Assembly: GCA_011390165.1 (NCBI GenBank)
Contig: JAABSV010000015.1
Coordinates: 1 to 64,000, forward strand
DNA: 64,000 nucleotides
Reading direction: 5' to 3'
Source of the DNA: Desulfobulbaceae bacterium
Lineage (GTDB): Bacteria > Desulfobacterota > Desulfobulbia > Desulfobulbales > Desulfocapsaceae
Of the stretch, positions 18,762 through 27,982 are shown in pieces; position 1 is the stretch's first letter, and each line of letters starts with the position of its first letter. Position numbers and translations under genes: made by a program. Under the pieces are notes generated by a model, which made no database searches, was not told where the DNA came from, and saw only the letters and a list, made by a program, of their open reading frames with translations.

Positions 18762-19207
18762 TCGACTACAGTCCGGATGTGCAGCAGAGCTGTTTTCCCT
18801 TTCTGGATGAGGCGGCAGCCCGGACTCTCTGTGCCGAACTCGAGCCGCTTGCCCTGCCTGCCGGGGAGAAACTCTATGCCGGCGGCCAGGCGGCTGATGC
18901 CCTCTACTTTCTCCTCTCCGGCCGCCTGGCAGTCCAGCACCCCACCGGTTTTGCCGAGCGGATGCAGGTGGTGGCCCTGCTCGACACTGGGGCTCCGGTG
19001 GGGGAGGGGGGACTCCTCGCCGATGACCGGCATGCCGCCACAGTTACTGCGGCGACGGCATGCCGGCTGGCGGTTTTGCACCGGGCGGCCTTTTTCCGGC
19101 TGGTTGCCGGCGAACCGGTCCTGGCCATTGATCTGCTCAGGTGGCTGTTGAGCAGAAATGTTCTTCGCCTCCGCAAAAGTTCCGAACGGCTGGCCCAGGT
19201 TCTCTGA
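18758..19207 (+). CDS. Stand-alone cyclic nucleotide-binding (CNB) domain protein
   Basis: A 149-residue single-domain protein. The beta-roll (about 20-130) contains LPAGEKLYAGGQAADALYFLLSGRLAV and the phosphate-binding-cassette-like PVGEGGLLADDRHAATVTA. It ends with a helix, and there is no helix-turn-helix or enzymatic domain. The cassette has EGG/LL and lacks an obvious Arg directly after, so cyclic nucleotide binding is uncertain. The ATG overlaps the mlaC stop, which places it as the fifth gene of the Mla operon where many genomes have mlaB (STAS). It may regulate the transporter; that is inference. Confidence 0.85.
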   Translation: MIDYSPDVQQSCFPFLDEAAARTLCAELEPLALPAGEKLYAGGQAADALYFLLSGRLAVQHPTGFAERMQVVALLDTGAPVGEGGLLADDRHAATVTAATACRLAVLHRAAFFRLVAGEPVLAIDLLRWLLSRNVLRLRKSSERLAQVL

Positions 19208-19464
19208 TCTGTAAGCCTATGGTGGCCGACTGGGAGAGGCTGTCGATCTGTCGCCACTCTGTGCTCGCCCTTTGCAAGCCTGGTGCGTGCCGAGAGAGTG
19301 TCCTACGTGCCGATGGCACGTGAGGTAGCAGTGTCGCGGACGTTGAAGTGCTGCGGCGATTTTGCCCGAGGCTGTTTTTTTTCTGGCCAATCGCCGAGAA
19401 ATTGAGTACTTTTCCGTTCTTTTATTTTAGCTTTGCGCCGATTGCCACGGCCCCAGTAGTCCGT

Positions 19465-19977
19465 ATGAAGTTGCTTTTTGACGAAATCACCAGTGCAGTC
19501 AGGCACTTCACCATAGCCGACGGTCCCTGGCTGAAGGGTGAGGAGTGCTCTCTATCTGCCACCTTCACCGTTTGTCGGCGCGACCCGGAAACGGTTCACC
19601 TTGCCGGGCGGCTCGACGGCTGCTGCCACTGGCCCTGTGACCGTTGCGGTGAACAGACCTCGGGCCGGCTGCACGGGGAGTTTGTCTACCTGGTGACGAC
19701 GCGAAAGGAGGCCGCGGCAGCGCCGGAAAACGAGTGCCGTGACGAGGATGCGATCACCCTGTACCTGAGCGAACCGATTATTGATGTCGGCGCAATCCTC
19801 CAGGAGCAGGCTCTCCTCGCCATCCCCTGGAAAATTTTGTGCCGTGCGGACTGTAAAGGGATCTGCGCCGGATGTGGAGTGGTTCTGAATGACGATCGCT
19901 GTCGCTGTCCGCCGGACAGCAGCCACTCCCCCTTTTCCGTACTGAAAAAACTCACCGGCAATGAGAATAACAGCTAA
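19465..19977 (+). CDS. yceD: DUF177 / YceD-family protein upstream of rpmF
   Basis: A 170-residue protein of the YceD (DUF177) family, linked to 23S rRNA/ribosome maturation. Characteristic features are the CxRC-type motif WPCDRCGEQTSG and the C-terminal CRADCKGICAGCG segment, giving paired cysteines that may hold a metal. The frame extends upstream with Phe-rich low-quality sequence; the ATG at 19465 fits family length. It is followed 37 nt later by rpmF, the nearly universal yceD-rpmF pairing. The 257 bp before it show no gene, only a short ACGTGCC-GAT-GGCACGT palindrome (about 19306-19322). Confidence 0.9.
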   Translation: MKLLFDEITSAVRHFTIADGPWLKGEECSLSATFTVCRRDPETVHLAGRLDGCCHWPCDRCGEQTSGRLHGEFVYLVTTRKEAAAAPENECRDEDAITLYLSEPIIDVGAILQEQALLAIPWKILCRADCKGICAGCGVVLNDDRCRCPPDSSHSPFSVLKKLTGNENNS

Positions 19978-20014
19978 CCTGGTATGAAAGATACCGAAGT
20001 TTGAGGAGAGTATA

Positions 20015-20203
20015 ATGGCCTTACCGAAGAGAAGACATTCCCATTCCCGTACCCGGAAAAGACGTTCCCACGACGCCCTTGGCATGCCGGGTCTGTCGCT
20101 TTGCGGCTCCTGCGGGGAACCGAAGGAACCGCACCGTCTCTGTGGCAACTGTGGCAAGTATAATGGCAGAACGGTCTACGCACTCGAAACGGATCTGACC
20201 TAG
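20015..20203 (+). CDS. rpmF: 50S ribosomal protein L32
   Basis: A 62-residue ribosomal protein beginning MALPKRRHSHSRTRKRRSHD, the conserved L32 N-terminus. It has a complete C4 zinc ribbon (Cys30, Cys33, Cys43, Cys46), so this is the zinc-binding form. GAGGAG precedes the ATG. It lies between yceD and plsX, the standard ribosome-to-lipid synthesis junction. Confidence 0.98.
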   Translation: MALPKRRHSHSRTRKRRSHDALGMPGLSLCGSCGEPKEPHRLCGNCGKYNGRTVYALETDLT

Positions 20204-20212
20204 GAGCGTTGC

Positions 20213-21235
20213 GTGCATATAGCCCTGGATGCCATGGGCGGTGACCATGGATCGGAGGAGTTGATTGCCGGGGCACTGCTTGCCGTACAGGAGGCGGGTC
20301 TGCGGGTCAGCCTGGTCGGTGAGAGGGAACTGCTGACCAGGCATCTTGCCGCACTGGCGCCGGATCCGACGAGTTCCGACCTGATCGGTATTGTCCACGC
20401 CTCGGAAGTAATCGGGATGAATGAACACCCGGTGGATGCGGTGCGCAAGAAGAAGGACGCCTCGGTAGTAGTCGCCTTTGACCAAGTGAGCAAGGGGCTG
20501 GCCGATGCCGCGGTCAGTGCCGGTAACTCAGGGGCAACCCTGGCGGCAGGTGTCCGTAAACTTGGCCGGCTGCCTGGCATATCCCGCCCTGGGATCGCCT
20601 CGATCTTTCCAACATTGAAGAAACCGGTGGTGCTGATGGATATCGGTGCCAACGTCGATTGTCGGCCGCACCACCTCTACCAGTTCGCGGTGATGGCTGC
20701 CGCCTTCTCCCGGGTGAACGACGTCGCCAACCCGCGGGTTGGACTGCTCACCATTGGCGAAGAGACCGGCAAGGGCAACGCCCTGATCAAGGAGACCTAC
20801 CCCCTGCTGGCCGCCAGCCCGCTCAATTTCATCGGCAATGTCGAGGGGCGGGATGTCTTCCAGGGCGACGTCGATGTGATCGTCTGCGACGGTTTCGTCG
20901 GCAATATCTGCCTGAAGGTCAGCGAAGGACTGGCCGAGGCGGCGATGCAGATGCTTCGCGATGAGATCGTCAAGTCCCTGCCGGCAAAAATCGGCTATCT
21001 GCTTGCCCGCAACGCCTTCAAAGCATTTCGCCGGCGGGTCGATTATGCCGAATACGGCGGCGCCCCTCTGCTGGGCCTGGCCGGGGTGGGGATCATCTGC
21101 CACGGCACCTCCAGCGCCCAGGCGATAAAAAACGCCATTCTCGGCGCGGCGGTGATGGTGAAGCGCAACATCAACCAGGACATCATCTCCAGCCTCACCC
21201 CGGTCGGCTATGCCGAACCAGTGGAAAACGGATAG
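20213..21235 (+). CDS. plsX: Phosphate acyltransferase PlsX
   Basis: A 340-residue enzyme that turns acyl-ACP into acyl-phosphate for membrane phospholipid synthesis. The N-terminal IALDAMGGDHG, GNSGATLAAGVRKLGRLPGI and CDGFVGNICLKVSEG motifs are diagnostic. The start is GTG at 20213 with TAGGAG 7 nt upstream, only 9 nt after rpmF. It is peripheral on the inner membrane in known members. Confidence 0.97.
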   Translation: MHIALDAMGGDHGSEELIAGALLAVQEAGLRVSLVGERELLTRHLAALAPDPTSSDLIGIVHASEVIGMNEHPVDAVRKKKDASVVVAFDQVSKGLADAAVSAGNSGATLAAGVRKLGRLPGISRPGIASIFPTLKKPVVLMDIGANVDCRPHHLYQFAVMAAAFSRVNDVANPRVGLLTIGEETGKGNALIKETYPLLAASPLNFIGNVEGRDVFQGDVDVIVCDGFVGNICLKVSEGLAEAAMQMLRDEIVKSLPAKIGYLLARNAFKAFRRRVDYAEYGGAPLLGLAGVGIICHGTSSAQAIKNAILGAAVMVKRNINQDIISSLTPVGYAEPVENG

Positions 21236-21238
21236 AAA

Positions 21239-22213
21239 ATGGGAACAGTTGTTTTAGGAACCGGGGCCTGTGTGCCGGAGAGAATACTGACCAACGCCGA
21301 ACTGGAGACAATTGTCGATACCAATGACGAATGGATCCGTAGCCGCACCGGCATCGAGGCCCGGCGCATAGCCGGCCACGGCGAGCAGACCTTCCAACTG
21401 GCCGCCCGGGCGGCGGAAAGGGCCCTGGCCGCTGCCGAGGTGGGGGCGGAAGAGATTGGCCTGCTGGTCCTCGGCACGGTCAGCTCCCATATGCTCATGC
21501 CCTCCTCGGCCTGTTTTGTCCAGAAGGAAATCGGCGCAGTAAACGCCTTTGCCTACGATATCAACGCCGCCTGTTCCGGATTTCTCTTTGGCCTCGATCT
21601 GGCCGACAAGTATATCCGCGCCGACCCGACCATGAAGGTGTTGGTGATCGGTGCCGAAACCCTTTCCGGTCGCCTCAACTGGCAGGACCGCAACACCTGC
21701 ATCCTCTTCGGCGACGGGGCTGGGGCGGCGGTGTTTGGCCACAGCGCCAGTGATCGCGGGGTGATCGGCTCGAACATGTTCTCCGATGGCGGCCTCTGGC
21801 GGCTCCTCTACATGCATGCTCCGGTGAGCACCAATCCGGAACTGGTGGTGCCGGACAACAGCGGCGCCCATGTGCAGATGGAGGGGCGTGAGGTCTTCAA
21901 GCACGCCGTCCGGGCCATGGAGGATGCGGTGTGCGGTTTGTTGGCTCGGGAGAAGATCTCCATCGAAGCCATCGATGTGGTCATTCCCCATCAGGCCAAT
22001 ATCAGAATACTCAGTAACTTGATCGAACGTCTCGGGGTCCCGTCAGAGAAGGTATTTCTAAACGTCAGCAAGTATGGTAATACATCGGCTGCGTCCATCC
22101 CGATTGCCCTGGCCGAGGCGGATGAGCAGGGCTTGCTGCACCGGGGGGATCTTGTTTTGTTCTGTTCCTTTGGGGGTGGCTTCACCTGGGGGGCAACCCT
22201 GATCAAGTGGTAA
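21239..22213 (+). CDS. fabH: 3-oxoacyl-ACP synthase III (FabH)
   Basis: A 324-residue condensing enzyme that starts fatty acid synthesis from an acyl-CoA and malonyl-ACP. The catalytic triad is complete: Cys112 (NAACSGF), His251 (IPHQANIRI) and Asn281 (YGNTSAASIP). It lies 3 nt after plsX. The next three genes are a redox module where fabD is normally found. Confidence 0.97.
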   Translation: MGTVVLGTGACVPERILTNAELETIVDTNDEWIRSRTGIEARRIAGHGEQTFQLAARAAERALAAAEVGAEEIGLLVLGTVSSHMLMPSSACFVQKEIGAVNAFAYDINAACSGFLFGLDLADKYIRADPTMKVLVIGAETLSGRLNWQDRNTCILFGDGAGAAVFGHSASDRGVIGSNMFSDGGLWRLLYMHAPVSTNPELVVPDNSGAHVQMEGREVFKHAVRAMEDAVCGLLAREKISIEAIDVVIPHQANIRILSNLIERLGVPSEKVFLNVSKYGNTSAASIPIALAEADEQGLLHRGDLVLFCSFGGGFTWGATLIKW

Positions 22214-22229
22214 ACAGGAGGCTTCAAGT

Positions 22230-23378
22230 ATGGATTATTTCTTGACCGAACAGCAGCAGATGATTGTCGATATTGCTCGACAACTCACTGACGAAAAGAT
22301 CATTCCGCACCGGGCAGAACTTGACGAACAGCACCAGTTTCCCAGGGAGATTCTCAAGCAGATGGCCCAGGCCGATCTCTTTGGCGTACCGATCCCCGAG
22401 GCCTATGGCGGCTTTGGCGGCGGCTGTCTGGACATCGCTCTCACGGTCGAACAGTTCGGTCGAGGTTGTATCGGGGTCGGCACCGCCTTTGCCGCCAATT
22501 TCCTCGGGGTCTACCCGATCATCATCGCCGGCTCCGAGGCGATGAAAGAAAAATACCTTCCAGACGTTGCCACCGGCAAAAAATTCGGCGCCTTCGGTCT
22601 CACCGAGGCCAATGCCGGCTCCGATGCCTCCGGAATCCAGACCACTGCCGTCCTCGACGGTGACCATTGGGTTCTGAACGGCACCAAGCAATGGATCACC
22701 AACGGCGGTGAGGCCCAGATCTATGCGGTGGTGGCGATCACCGACCGCAGCCGCGGTCCCCGCGGCGCCTCGATCCTGGTGGTCGAAGAGGGGGACCCCG
22801 GTTTCTCCTGCGGCCCCAAGGAAAAGAAGATGGGGATCCGCGCCTCCTCCACCACCGAGCTGATCTTCAAGGATTGCCGGATTCCCGCCGACCGCCTGGT
22901 CGGCCGACAGGGGACCGGTTTTATCACCGTGATGAAGACCCTTGATCTCTCCCGGCCGGGAATTGGTGCGCTGGGGGTCGGTCTGGCCCAGGGGGCTTTG
23001 GACGAGGCGGCCAGGTACGCCAAGCAGCGGCAGCAGTTCGGTAAGCCGATCATCGCCTTCCAGGCCGTCCAGCACATGCTCGCCGATATGGCGATCGGGG
23101 TGGAATCGGCCCGGGCCCTGGTCTATGCCGCTGCCCGCCATATCGACGCCCACCCCAAAGAGATGTCCAAGGTGTCGGCGATGTGCAAGGCCTACGCCAC
23201 TGACGTGGCCATGAAGGTGGCCACCGATGCGGTGCAGGTGATGGGTGGCTACGGCTACATGTGTGAGTACCCGGTGGAAAAGATGATGCGGGACGCCAAG
23301 ATCCTGCAGATTTACGAAGGGACCAACCAGATTCAGCGCAACGTTATCGGTCAGGAATTGAACAAGGAGTATTCCTGA
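22230..23378 (+). CDS. Short-chain acyl-CoA dehydrogenase / CarC-like reductase
   Basis: A 382-residue FAD-dependent acyl-CoA dehydrogenase. FAD/substrate motifs FGLTEANAGSDASG and WITNGG and the C-terminal YEGTNQIQRNVI are present; Glu363 is the expected catalytic base, the position of butyryl-CoA dehydrogenases. AGGAGG precedes the ATG. It is followed by etfB and a ferredoxin-domain etfA in the same order as the caffeyl-CoA reductase genes carCDE, so it may work as an enoyl-CoA reductase in an electron-bifurcating complex. Beta-oxidation is the simpler alternative. The location inside a fatty-acid synthesis operon also allows a biosynthetic enoyl reduction role. Confidence 0.92.
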   Translation: MDYFLTEQQQMIVDIARQLTDEKIIPHRAELDEQHQFPREILKQMAQADLFGVPIPEAYGGFGGGCLDIALTVEQFGRGCIGVGTAFAANFLGVYPIIIAGSEAMKEKYLPDVATGKKFGAFGLTEANAGSDASGIQTTAVLDGDHWVLNGTKQWITNGGEAQIYAVVAITDRSRGPRGASILVVEEGDPGFSCGPKEKKMGIRASSTTELIFKDCRIPADRLVGRQGTGFITVMKTLDLSRPGIGALGVGLAQGALDEAARYAKQRQQFGKPIIAFQAVQHMLADMAIGVESARALVYAAARHIDAHPKEMSKVSAMCKAYATDVAMKVATDAVQVMGGYGYMCEYPVEKMMRDAKILQIYEGTNQIQRNVIGQELNKEYS

Positions 23379-23584
23379 GCGGTGGGACCGGAAAGATGTC
23401 CTGCCAAATCGAGGATAGCGAGCATAGCGAGGGCGACGGGGGCGGCCGATGCCACGGGTGATGCCGGCCGGCTCGTCTATTCCGCGTACTCCCTGTACTC
23501 ACTGTACACTCGCTCTACAGGCCGTGCCGGTGCCGATTCCAGCGACGATCCCCCGTTTCCGGGATTTCTTGAACAGGTTTTGCT

Positions 23585-24364
23585 ATGAAGATTTGTGTGT
23601 GTATCAAACAGGTACCGGATGCCAAGGAGGTCCGTCTTGATCCGGTGACCAACACCCTTGCCCGGGAAGGGGTGCAGTCGATCATGAACCCCTTCGATGA
23701 GCACGCCCTGGAAGAGGCGGTTCGTCTGCGGGAGTCGGTCGGCGGTGAGGTGGTGGCGGTCAGCATGGGTCCGCCCCAGGCCGAGGCGATGCTCCGCGAG
23801 GCAATCAGCTGTGGGGCCGACCGGGCGGTACTGGTCTCCGATCGGGCCTTCGCCGGGGCCGATACCTGGGCCACCGCCTACACCCTCGAGCACGCCCTGC
23901 GCCGGATCGGTGATTTCGACCTGATTCTCTGCGGCAAGCAGGCCATTGACGGTGATACCGCCCAGGTCGGCCCGGGGCTGGCCACCCGCTTTGCCATCCC
24001 CTATGTCGCCTGTGTCCAGAAGATCCGCCATGCCGATGCCACCGGACTGGTGGTGGAACGGATGATGGATGATGGCTATGACGTGGTGGCGGTGGACTAT
24101 CCCGTCCTGCTCACCGTGGTGAAGGATATCAACGAACCACGGGTACCCTCCCTCAAGGGAAAGATGAAGGCGAAAAAGGAGACTATCCTCCACCTTAACG
24201 CCGCAGATATCGGTGCCGAGCCTGCTGCCATCGGTCTGGCCGGTTCCCCCACCAGGGTGGTCAAGGTCTTCCCCCCGGAGGCGAGGGGCGGCAGGGCGAT
24301 GCTGAGCGGTACTGTCGACGAGCAGGTGGCGCAGCTGGCGGAACGGTTGCGGCGCTATCTTTAA
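23585..24364 (+). CDS. etfB: Electron transfer flavoprotein beta subunit
   Basis: A 259-residue EtfB starting MKICVCIKQVPDAKEVRLDP. It has the LCGKQAIDGDTAQVGPGLA nucleotide-binding segment and the PRVPSLKGKMKAKKE recognition-loop region that contacts the dehydrogenase. In bifurcating Etf the beta-subunit flavin is the branching site. It lies 206 nt after the acyl-CoA dehydrogenase; that gap holds only a short run of ACTC-type repeats. It is coupled to etfA 16 nt downstream. Confidence 0.95.
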   Translation: MKICVCIKQVPDAKEVRLDPVTNTLAREGVQSIMNPFDEHALEEAVRLRESVGGEVVAVSMGPPQAEAMLREAISCGADRAVLVSDRAFAGADTWATAYTLEHALRRIGDFDLILCGKQAIDGDTAQVGPGLATRFAIPYVACVQKIRHADATGLVVERMMDDGYDVVAVDYPVLLTVVKDINEPRVPSLKGKMKAKKETILHLNAADIGAEPAAIGLAGSPTRVVKVFPPEARGGRAMLSGTVDEQVAQLAERLRRYL

Positions 24365-24380
24365 ATGATTGGGAGTTGGC

Positions 24381-25574
24381 ATGCTGCAGGTAAGTGAAGA
24401 ATTGTGCATCGGCTGTGGCCTCTGCGAGGAGAGCTGCCCTTTTGCCGCCATTGCGGTAGTTGATGGTCTGGCAGTGGTCGGCGATACCTGCACCCTGTGC
24501 GGGGCCTGTGTGGAGAGCTGCACGCCGGGGGCCCTGACCATCGTCTTGGCCGAGAAGAGCGGCGCCACCCGTCTTACTGACTGGTCCGGGGTATGGGTCT
24601 ACGCCGAATTCCGTAAAGGCGAGCTGGCCCCGGTCTCTCTGGAGTTGCTGGGCATCGGCCGCCAACTTGCCGACACCCGCGGGGTTCCCCTGGCCGCTCT
24701 GCTGATCGGCGCGGAAACGGGCGACGCCGCCCGACAGCTGATCGGCCACGGTGCCGACACGGTCTACCTGGTCGAGGACCCGGCCCTGGCCCTCTTCCGG
24801 GAAGAGCCCTACGCGGCGGTGGCCACCGCCGCCATCCGTCGCTTTCGCCCGGAAATCGTCCTGGCCGGGGCTACTGCCATCGGTCGCTCCTTTATCCCCG
24901 GGGTGGCCACCCTCCTCGACGCCGGGCTCACCGCCGACTGCACCGCGCTGGCCATCCGGGCGGAGGATGGCGCTCTGCTCCAGACTCGACCCGCCTTCGG
25001 CGGCAATATCATGGCAACCATCGTCTGTGAAGAGTCGCGGCCGCAGATGGCCACGGTACGTCCCAAGGTGATGAAGGCCCTTGTTTTCGATGCGCAGCGG
25101 CAGGGTGAGGTGGTCGTTCTCGATACCACTGCCGGGCAACTGGCCAGCCGGGTGCAGGTGTTGGAATCGGTGGTCGGCCAGGCGGCCGAGGTAAATATCC
25201 AGGAGGCCGACATCCTGGTTTCCGGCGGCCGTGGCCTGGAGAGCGCTGAAGGATTTGCCCTCCTGCGTCGGCTGGCCGAGGTGCTCGGGGCGAAAGTCTC
25301 CGCCTCCCGGGCGGTGGTTGATGCCGGCTGGATTCCCTATCCGCATCAGGTCGGGCAGACCGGCAAGACGGTGGCCCCGAAACTGTACATCGCCTGCGGT
25401 ATCTCCGGGGCGATCCAGCATGTTGCCGGAATGCAGACAGCCGAAACCATCGTCGCCATCAATCGCGACCCCAATGCGACGATCTTCTCCGTTGCCGACT
25501 ATGGCATAGTTGGTGATCTAAGCGAGGTTATCCCCAAATTGATCGACAAAATCGAGGAGCTTCGGCAAAGATGA
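24381..25574 (+). CDS. etfA: Electron transfer flavoprotein alpha subunit with N-terminal 2[4Fe-4S] ferredoxin domain
   Basis: A 397-residue EtfA. Residues 1-60 form a ferredoxin-like domain with two complete CxxCxxCxxxC motifs (Cys9/12/15/19 and Cys37/40/43/47). The EtfA body follows, with the C-terminal FAD site [10 protein letters not shown] and [23 protein letters not shown]. The ATG at 24381 has GGGAG 5 nt upstream; an in-frame TTG 12 nt earlier is less likely. Ferredoxin-domain EtfA proteins such as CarE belong to ferredoxin-linked, possibly bifurcating Etf complexes. It overlaps fabG by 4 nt. Confidence 0.94.
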   Translation: MLQVSEELCIGCGLCEESCPFAAIAVVDGLAVVGDTCTLCGACVESCTPGALTIVLAEKSGATRLTDWSGVWVYAEFRKGELAPVSLELLGIGRQLADTRGVPLAALLIGAETGDAARQLIGHGADTVYLVEDPALALFREEPYAAVATAAIRRFRPEIVLAGATAIGRSFIPGVATLLDAGLTADCTALAIRAEDGALLQTRPAFGGNIMATIVCEESRPQMATVRPKVMKALVFDAQRQGEVVVLDTTAGQLASRVQVLESVVGQAAEVNIQEADILVSGGRGLESAEGFALLRRLAEVLGAKVSASRAVVDAGWIPYPHQVGQTGKTVAPKLYIACGISGAIQHVAGMQTAETIVAINRDPNATIFSVADYGIVGDLSEVIPKLIDKIEELRQR

Positions 25575-26314
25575 GCCTGGCAGGAAAAGTTGCCCTGGTA
25601 ACCGGAGGCAGCCGGGGGATAGGTCGGGCGATCTGTCTGCGCCTGGCGGCGATGGGGGCCCTGGTCTACACCAACTACGTCAGCCGCCAGGAGGCGGCGG
25701 CGGAAACGGTCCGGCTGATCGAAGTGGCCGGCGGCAAGGCAAGACTGGTCGCCTTCGATGTCGCCGACTCGGAAGCGGTTCTGGCGGCCTGTAAGAGTAT
25801 CGGTGAAGAGGCCGGCGGCGTGGATATCCTGGTCAACAACGCCGGGATCACCCGGGATGGACTGCTTGCCCGGATGAAGGATGCCGACTGGGACGCAGTC
25901 ATCGACACCAACCTGAAAGGGGCTTTCCTCTGCTCTCGGGCGGTGGCCAGACAGATGATGAAGAAGCGCTGGGGGCGGATCGTCAACATCTCATCGGTCT
26001 CCGGTTTTGCCGGCAATCCTGGCCAGGCCAACTATGCGGCGGCCAAGGCCGGCCTCACCGGTTTGACGAAGGCGGTGGCCCGCGAGTACGCCTCTCGGGG
26101 GATAACTGTCAACGGGGTCGCACCCGGTTACATCGAGACCGAGATGACCGCCCAGTTGCCGCTGGAGACACAGGAGCAGATAAAAAAAGAGATTCCTCTG
26201 GCCCTTTTCGGGTCGGTGGAGGATGTGGCCGGTGCCGTAGCCTATCTGGTTTCTGAGGATGGTCGCTACATCACCGGTCAGACCATCCACGTCAACGGCG
26301 GCATGTACATGTAG
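25571..26314 (+). CDS. fabG: 3-oxoacyl-ACP reductase FabG
   Basis: A 247-residue short-chain dehydrogenase that reduces 3-oxoacyl-ACP with NADPH. It has the TGGSRGIG cofactor loop at 11-18, NNAG at 89-92 and the catalytic Ser/Tyr/Lys in NISSVSG, Tyr155 and Lys159. The C-terminal GQTIHVNGGMYM is typical of FabG. The ATGA overlap with etfA shows it is co-translated with the redox module. Confidence 0.96.
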   Translation: MSLAGKVALVTGGSRGIGRAICLRLAAMGALVYTNYVSRQEAAAETVRLIEVAGGKARLVAFDVADSEAVLAACKSIGEEAGGVDILVNNAGITRDGLLARMKDADWDAVIDTNLKGAFLCSRAVARQMMKKRWGRIVNISSVSGFAGNPGQANYAAAKAGLTGLTKAVAREYASRGITVNGVAPGYIETEMTAQLPLETQEQIKKEIPLALFGSVEDVAGAVAYLVSEDGRYITGQTIHVNGGMYM

Positions 26315-26399
26315 ACGGGGATGGGAGCGTTGGTGGAGAGATGAATAATCATGTCACGGCTGCGAGGCGGTGGCTACTTTCAAGGAAGGGAGAACGGGA

Positions 26400-26633
26400 A
26401 TGGCAATTGAACAGGAAATGATAGACATCATTGTCGAGCAGTTGAGTGTAGAACGGGAAAAAGTGGTACCCAATGCCTCCTTTGTCGATGACCTCGGCGC
26501 TGACTCACTGGACCTGGTGGAACTGATCATGGCGATGGAGGAGGGATTTGATATCGAGATTCCCGACGAGGACGCCGAAGGGATCAGTACCGTTCAGGAT
26601 GCCATTGATTACGTGAAGAAACAGAAAGCTTAA
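26400..26633 (+). CDS. acpP: Acyl carrier protein
   Basis: A 77-residue acidic helical carrier. The phosphopantetheine attachment site is Ser36 in the invariant [10 protein letters not shown] motif. The ATG at 26400 follows AAGGGAG. It lies between fabG and fabF, the standard order, and is required by FabH, FabG, FabF and PlsX of this operon. Confidence 0.98.
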   Translation: MAIEQEMIDIIVEQLSVEREKVVPNASFVDDLGADSLDLVELIMAMEEGFDIEIPDEDAEGISTVQDAIDYVKKQKA

Positions 26634-26722
26634 GGCCACCGCACTGATCGGGGGAAACGGCACCGGTGCCGTTCTCCCCGGGACCTGTCCAGGCCGGATG
26701 AGAACCGAAAAAGGAGTGTGGC

Positions 26723-27964
26723 GTGAAGCGAAGGGTCGTGGTGACGGGTGTTGGTCTGGTGACACCGCTTGGTACCGGCGCCGGCAAGACCTGGCGGAAT
26801 ATATGTTCCGGAGTGAGCGGCATCGGTCCTATTACCCGCTTTGATTGCAGTCAGTATGCCGTGCAGATTGCCGCCGAGGTGAAGGATTTCTCCACTGACG
26901 AGTACTTTGAGAAAAAGGCCGGCAAGCATCTCGATCTGTTTGTCCAGTACGGCATGGTTGCCGCCGACATGGCGGTGCGGGACAGTGGTTTTGTGGTTAC
27001 CACGGAGAACTGTGGCCGGGTCGGGGTGATCACCGGCTGCGGCATGGGTGGTTTGCCGACCATTACCAGGTACCACCAGGTGCTGCTGGAAAAAGGGTCA
27101 AAACGGCTCACCCCCTTCTTTATCCCCATGGTGATCCCCAACATGGCCTCCGGCCACATCTCCATGGCCCTGCAGAGCAAGGGGCCCAATCTCACCCTGA
27201 CCACCGCCTGCGCCGCTGGAACCCATGCGGTGGGCGAGGCCTACCGGCATATCTGCTATGGTCTCTCCGATGTGGTGGTGAGTGGCGGCACCGAGGCGGT
27301 GATCTGTGAACTGGGGATTGCCGGCTTTTCGGCGATGAAGGCCCTGTCCACCCGCAACGAGGCACCTGAGGCCGCCTCTCGCCCCTTTGATCGTGACCGG
27401 GATGGTTTTGTCATGTCCGAGGGGGCCGGGATGCTGGTCCTCGAAGAGTACGGCCATGCCGTGGCTCGAGGGGCGAAGATCTATGCCGAGGTGTGTGGCT
27501 ATGGCTTGAGCAGTGACGCCTACCATATCGCCGCGCCGCCGGAAGATGGCGAGGGGGGGGTGAGAGCGATGCGGATGGCCCTGGATGATGCCGGACTGGA
27601 GCCGGCCGATATCGACTATATCAATGCCCACGGTACCTCGACACCGCTCAATGACCGCTGCGAAACCCAGGCGATCAAGACCGTTTTCGGTGCCGAGGCA
27701 AACCGTCTGGCGGTCAGTTCCACCAAGTCGATGGTTGGTCATATGCTAGGTGCCGCCGGCGGCATAGAGGCGGTGTTCACCGCTTTGGCCATCCACGAAC
27801 AGATTGCCCCGCCGACCGTCAACCTCGATAACGCCGATGCCGACTGTGATCTCGACTATGTGCCCAATGTAGCAAGAAAAATGGAGATCAGGGCGGCCCT
27901 TTCCAACTCTTTTGGTTTCGGCGGGACCAATGCCGTGATTGCCATGAAACGGCTGCTCTCCTGA
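26723..27964 (+). CDS. fabF: 3-oxoacyl-ACP synthase II (FabF)
   Basis: A 413-residue elongating condensing enzyme. The catalytic Cys163 sits in TTACAAGTHAV, and the two His residues lie in NAHGTSTPLND and GHMLGAAGG. The C-terminus FGFGGTNAVIAMKR is diagnostic. The start is GTG at 26723 with AAGGAG 7 nt upstream. Confidence 0.97.
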   Translation: MKRRVVVTGVGLVTPLGTGAGKTWRNICSGVSGIGPITRFDCSQYAVQIAAEVKDFSTDEYFEKKAGKHLDLFVQYGMVAADMAVRDSGFVVTTENCGRVGVITGCGMGGLPTITRYHQVLLEKGSKRLTPFFIPMVIPNMASGHISMALQSKGPNLTLTTACAAGTHAVGEAYRHICYGLSDVVVSGGTEAVICELGIAGFSAMKALSTRNEAPEAASRPFDRDRDGFVMSEGAGMLVLEEYGHAVARGAKIYAEVCGYGLSSDAYHIAAPPEDGEGGVRAMRMALDDAGLEPADIDYINAHGTSTPLNDRCETQAIKTVFGAEANRLAVSSTKSMVGHMLGAAGGIEAVFTALAIHEQIAPPTVNLDNADADCDLDYVPNVARKMEIRAALSNSFGFGGTNAVIAMKRLLS

Positions 27965-27982
27965 ACCACCCGGGAGGATTCT

